Part shown: positions 35,574 to 37,874 of the stretch, piece after piece
Layout of the letters: every line of letters starts with the position of its first letter
How positions within the stretch are numbered: position 1 is the first letter of the stretch
Assembly (NCBI GenBank): GCA_938040325.1
Contig: CALHXW010000224.1
Coordinates: 1 to 37,874 of the forward strand
Direction of reading: 5' to 3'
Length of the DNA: 37,874 nt
Origin: an uncultured bacterium
Lineage (GTDB): Bacteria; Myxococcota_A; UBA9042; PHBI01
The notes under the pieces: model-generated
Told to the model about the DNA's origin: nothing
The model's input: the letters and a program-made list of their open reading frames with translations, nothing else
Database searches by the model: none
Translations under genes and position numbers: made by a program

Positions 35574-35722
35574 GGTCAGTTTGAGCCGCCGGCACACCGG
35601 CGTCCAACGAGGTTCTGCGTTCCACAGGCTTGAGTTGTCCTGACCGTCCTGCACCCTCGCGCCTTCAATCGTGCCGGACGTCGGCGCACTGACGAATCAA
35701 CCTGGCCGGGTGCCGTCATAGA
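35560..35722. repeat. Dispersed ~150-bp repeat, copy B
   Basis: This is the partner of copy A at about 7660-7822, in the same orientation and with the same ordered blocks. It overlaps the proposed start codon of the YcaQ-like gene and lies about 120 bases past the stop of the membrane-protein gene. The inner hairpin CGCCGG/CCGGCG is kept while its loop changes from ACA to CACA. The rest of 35723-35844 shows nothing I can support. Confidence 0.75.
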
Positions 35723-35844
35723 GGTCACGGTATGTCTCCTGCTCGATGTTGGGGGTCGTTGAGCTTCTCGGCTCCCTCATGATAGCGGCTTGGCGCGTTG
35801 ACGGCGATGCTGCACGTGATCGGACGGCGCATGCCGCAACCGGA

Positions 35845-36561
35845 TCAATCGAACGCGCCGACCGTGTCAACGTCCTGGCGGATGGCCTTGCCGAGCGCGC
35901 TGGTCACCAGCGCGAGCTGGATGACCCCGTAGATCATTAGGCACAGCACGAGCAGCGACATCACGACGTGAAAGCCGATGACGCCCCGCACGGAGCTGAT
36001 GATGGCGACGCGGAACACGTCGAGAAAGAAGATGCCGCCAAAGACCGTCGTGACGTTGCTGATCTTGTGGCTGAGATCGAGTCGGTCCACAAAGAGTGAC
36101 AGACGTCCGGCAGAGCGGAGAAACGCGAGCACACCGATGTAGAAGAGCGCGGCGGCCACAAGCATGATGATGTTGAGCCCGCCGCCTACGCCCGCGACCG
36201 CTCCGAAGCCCTCATCCAGCAAGACGTACGCGTTGGCAGCGAAGACGAGGCCGAGACAGCCTAGGGCGGCGAGAGCCATGCCCTTTGCGCCGCTTGCTTG
36301 ATGGAGCCCCGAGTAGAACACCAAGCCGACGACGCCCACGAGCTGAGCGGCCACGTACCCGACCGCTGCGGCCATCAGCAGCGTCTGCATGCCGGCGAAG
36401 TATGAGCCGAAGAGAGCCATGATCACGCAGACAATGATCACGGCAGTGATCATCAAGTAGGCCTGCACCGACAACGAGTAGAGCCGCAGCCCGGTCGCGA
36501 CTCGATCCCAGCCGTCCAAGCGGGTCCAGGCGCCGTCGTCATCCGGAAGTTCGTACGTCAT
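35845..36561 (-). CDS. Multi-pass inner-membrane protein of unknown function
   Basis: A 238-residue integral membrane protein. A ~30-residue acidic N-terminal segment (MTYELPDDDGAWTRLDGW) is followed by about six hydrophobic helices: AYLMITAVIIVCVIMALFG, LLMAAAVGYVAAQLVGVV, MALAALGCLGLVFAANAY, NIIMLVAAALFYIGVLAFL, a segment near FGGIFFLDVF, and VVMSLLVLCLMIYGVIQLAL. No family motif is recognisable. The ATG at 36561 follows GGGGAG by six bases. It is 187 bases from the small-protein gene upstream; that gap shows no gene. Confidence 0.72.
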   Translation of the reverse strand: MTYELPDDDGAWTRLDGWDRVATGLRLYSLSVQAYLMITAVIIVCVIMALFGSYFAGMQTLLMAAAVGYVAAQLVGVVGLVFYSGLHQASGAKGMALAALGCLGLVFAANAYVLLDEGFGAVAGVGGGLNIIMLVAAALFYIGVLAFLRSAGRLSLFVDRLDLSHKISNVTTVFGGIFFLDVFRVAIISSVRGVIGFHVVMSLLVLCLMIYGVIQLALVTSALGKAIRQDVDTVGAFD

Positions 36562-36748
36562 GCTCAGCTCCCCAGTCTACGCCCCCACAGCCGCGGGTGA
36601 CATTGTGCCTGTTGGAGAGACCATGAAGAGGGCCAGAGGTAAACCCAAGGTGCAGCGTTGTGGCTGCGCTTGAGCGTTCTGATGCAGCTGGACTCTTGGG
36701 CGAGTTCCGGCCGCTACTGAGCAGCGCGGGCGCGAAGCGCAGAGCCGC

Positions 36749-36928
36749 CTAGGCCGCGTTGGCCTCAGGCGTGGCTTGTGCACGCTCGGACGCGAGCTCG
36801 TTGAGGTAGAGCTCGACGAGCTCAGCGGCCTTGTTGGGGTCGTGGTCAGCGAGCCAGCTCAGCGAGGCGATGATCTCTTCGCGAAGCATCTCGTCGGGGT
36901 CGATGCTTGGAACTTCGAAGATGTTCAT
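36749..36928 (-). CDS. Small 59-residue acidic protein
   Basis: A 59-residue frame: ATG at 36928, GGAGGATC ending a few bases upstream, TAG at 36749-36751. It reads MNIFEVPSIDPDEMLREEII onwards to a Thr/Pro/Ala-rich end (QATPEANAA). The middle is a strongly amphipathic, acidic helix pair (SLSWLADHDPNKAAELVELY, LNELASER). It sits 38 bases after the stop of the fatty-acid-hydroxylase-like gene in the same orientation, so co-transcription is likely. The strong ribosome binding site and helix pattern support a real gene. I do not recognise a family; an adaptor or regulatory peptide is possible. Confidence 0.75.
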   Translation of the reverse strand: MNIFEVPSIDPDEMLREEIIASLSWLADHDPNKAAELVELYLNELASERAQATPEANAA

Positions 36929-36966
36929 GAGATCCTCCGTGGGCTGATTCGTTACCTCGTATAATG

Positions 36967-37551
36967 TTAGACGGCTGAAGCGAGTTCATTGGTTACGCTT
37001 ATTTTCGGTGACGCCTTCTTTTTGTCACCGAGCGCCTGCTTGCGCTGCTTCTTAGCGGCGCGCTTGACGAGGTCTGCAGCTTCCCGTGGTGTGCCGGTGT
37101 ATGGCTTGCGGGTGCCCATGATGTGGTCCATCCACGGGCGGGTCACACACCAGTTGGAGTTCTGGTCGGGCCCCATGTGGTGGTCGTAGTGCCATGGCAC
37201 GTGACGCTTGGCCCACTCGGGGTCTTGGTGGCTGCGCTTGTGGACCAGGTAGTAGTGGATGCCGCTGGCCCAGACCGTACCGACAAAGAACGGCGCAATT
37301 GGGAGAAGCGGCAGGTGCAGCAGACCGCCGACAAGGAGCGCTGCGGCCTCTTTGCCTTGAGCATTCAGCGTAACGGGCAGCGTGTCGTAGTCCTTATCGA
37401 AGAACTCGTTCTTGCGGGCGTTCTTGTGATGCTCGTGCCAGTGGAATGACCAGAAGTCCTCTTTGCGCTTGCCCAGGCCATGCAGGACGAAGCGATGCAT
37501 CAGCCACTCGTAGGCGTTGGCGGTGAGCATGCCGATTGGAATTCCGATCAT
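36967..37551 (-). CDS. Fatty acid hydroxylase / sterol desaturase superfamily membrane protein
   Basis: A 194-residue protein. The frame opens at 37692, but ATG 37551 has GGAGG five bases upstream and opens directly with a hydrophobic segment (MIGIPIGMLTANAYEWLMHR). The His clusters that bind the di-iron centre are in order: HRFVLH (19-24), HWHEHH (37-42), H99 and H104 with H108 (HYYLVHKRSH), and HYDHH (121-125). Two hydrophobic helices lie between clusters (ALLVGGLLHLPLLPIAPFFV). Members hydroxylate or desaturate lipids, sterols or carotenoids; the substrate here is not visible. The C-terminus is Lys-rich (KKQRKQALGDKKK). Confidence 0.85.
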   Translation of the reverse strand: MIGIPIGMLTANAYEWLMHRFVLHGLGKRKEDFWSFHWHEHHKNARKNEFFDKDYDTLPVTLNAQGKEAAALLVGGLLHLPLLPIAPFFVGTVWASGIHYYLVHKRSHQDPEWAKRHVPWHYDHHMGPDQNSNWCVTRPWMDHIMGTRKPYTGTPREAADLVKRAAKKQRKQALGDKKKASPKISVTNELASAV

Positions 37552-37801
37552 GGGGACCTCCGAAGTAAATCGCGACCAGGCGGTCACGGTTAATGAGAGG
37601 ACCTTAAGGTCATGCCACGTCCCAAGCAAGTCTTGAGCGACGCAACGTAACGCGTGTCGGCACCTGTCAGCCGGGGCCCTCCCCACATCCATCGGTCAGA
37701 GGCGGTCAAACGTTGAACATCGAAGGGCACACACCGCGCGATGGCCACTGAGACCGCCGATCTCATGAGGCGTCGGTTCGGCGATCGTGGCCGCCCCGGC
37801 A

Positions 37802-37874
37802 ATCGGGATAGGGGCAGCCGGTAATCCCGGCTGGGCCCCTCCCACACCACCGGACATGCGGGTCCGCATCCGGC
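37802..37874 (-). mobile_element. 3' end of a group II intron (domains V-VI), partial
   Basis: Read on the minus strand, the right edge begins GCCGGATGCGG and folds as a domain-V-like hairpin: GCCGGA pairs with TCCGG(T) and TGCG with CGCA, with a TG bulge. GGGGCC-CAGCCGG then pairs with CCGGCTG-CCCC as a domain-VI-like hairpin. The sequence ends CTATCCCGAT (37811-37802), matching the usual intron 3' end (..AY). Domain V is shorter than the common 34 bases and its loop is GACC instead of GNRA, so it could be a decayed or divergent copy. The rest of the intron, including any reverse transcriptase, would lie beyond the window. Confidence 0.6.

Noticed and set aside
37552-37692. 47-residue N-terminal extension of the fatty-acid-hydroxylase-like protein
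   Set aside because: Composition is unlike the family and a strong GGAGG precedes the inner ATG at 37551.

Overview
This window is high-GC DNA, most likely from a member of the Myxococcota (myxobacteria and relatives). The evidence is two giant secreted proteins with Cys / hydrophobic helix / Arg-cluster C-termini of the MYXO-CTERM type, Myxococcus-type cysteine-rich (DUF4215-like) repeats, a fibro-slime-type domain, many lipoproteins and frequent GTG/TTG starts with 4-base stop/start overlaps. No rRNA, tRNA or CRISPR array was found.

Layout. (1) 1-240: a hexanucleotide array and a hairpin terminator. (2) 266-7306 (-): a giant repeat protein with a signal peptide, Ig/cadherin-like modules, four ~235-residue thrombospondin type-3 (TSP3) super-repeats and a sorting tail. 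(3) 7307-7863: non-coding, with a perfect palindrome and copy A of a ~150-bp dispersed repeat. (4) 7864-16413 (-): a tightly coupled four-gene operon, three paralogous lipoproteins followed by a FadL-family outer-membrane protein. (5) 16489-17898 (-): an RRM RNA-binding protein and a dienelactone-hydrolase-like enzyme. (6) 18281-25915 (+): a second giant protein, whose last third shares the TSP3 super-repeat with the first. Its signal peptide is encoded in frame upstream of any usable start codon. (7) 25908-26335: a complex 6/7-base and 21-base repeat tract that supplies the stop codon of giant 2.

(8) 26497-33440 (-): an ECF sigma factor, a membrane-anchored VWA-like protein overlapping it by 4 bases, and a 1003-residue envelope protein, with a candidate autoregulated ECF promoter. 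(9) 33619-37551 (-): a fatty-acid-hydroxylase-family protein, an unannotated 59-residue small protein, a multi-pass membrane protein, a YcaQ/AlkX-type DNA glycosylase and a TrmH/SpoU RNA methyltransferase, with repeat copy B between the membrane protein and the glycosylase. (10) 37802-37874 (-): what looks like the 3' end (domains V and VI) of a group II intron running out of the window.

How the genes may work together is mostly inference. The two giants look like Ca2+-stabilised cell-surface or secreted proteins. The lipoprotein/FadL operon between them is the best candidate for an undescribed envelope system: three graded copies of one ~500-residue domain of unknown function, two with Ig-like stalks and one without, coupled to a beta-barrel. 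The sigma/VWA/envelope-protein operon is a second candidate, resembling a sigma factor with a transmembrane regulator whose sensor half is a VWA-like fold lacking most metal-site residues.
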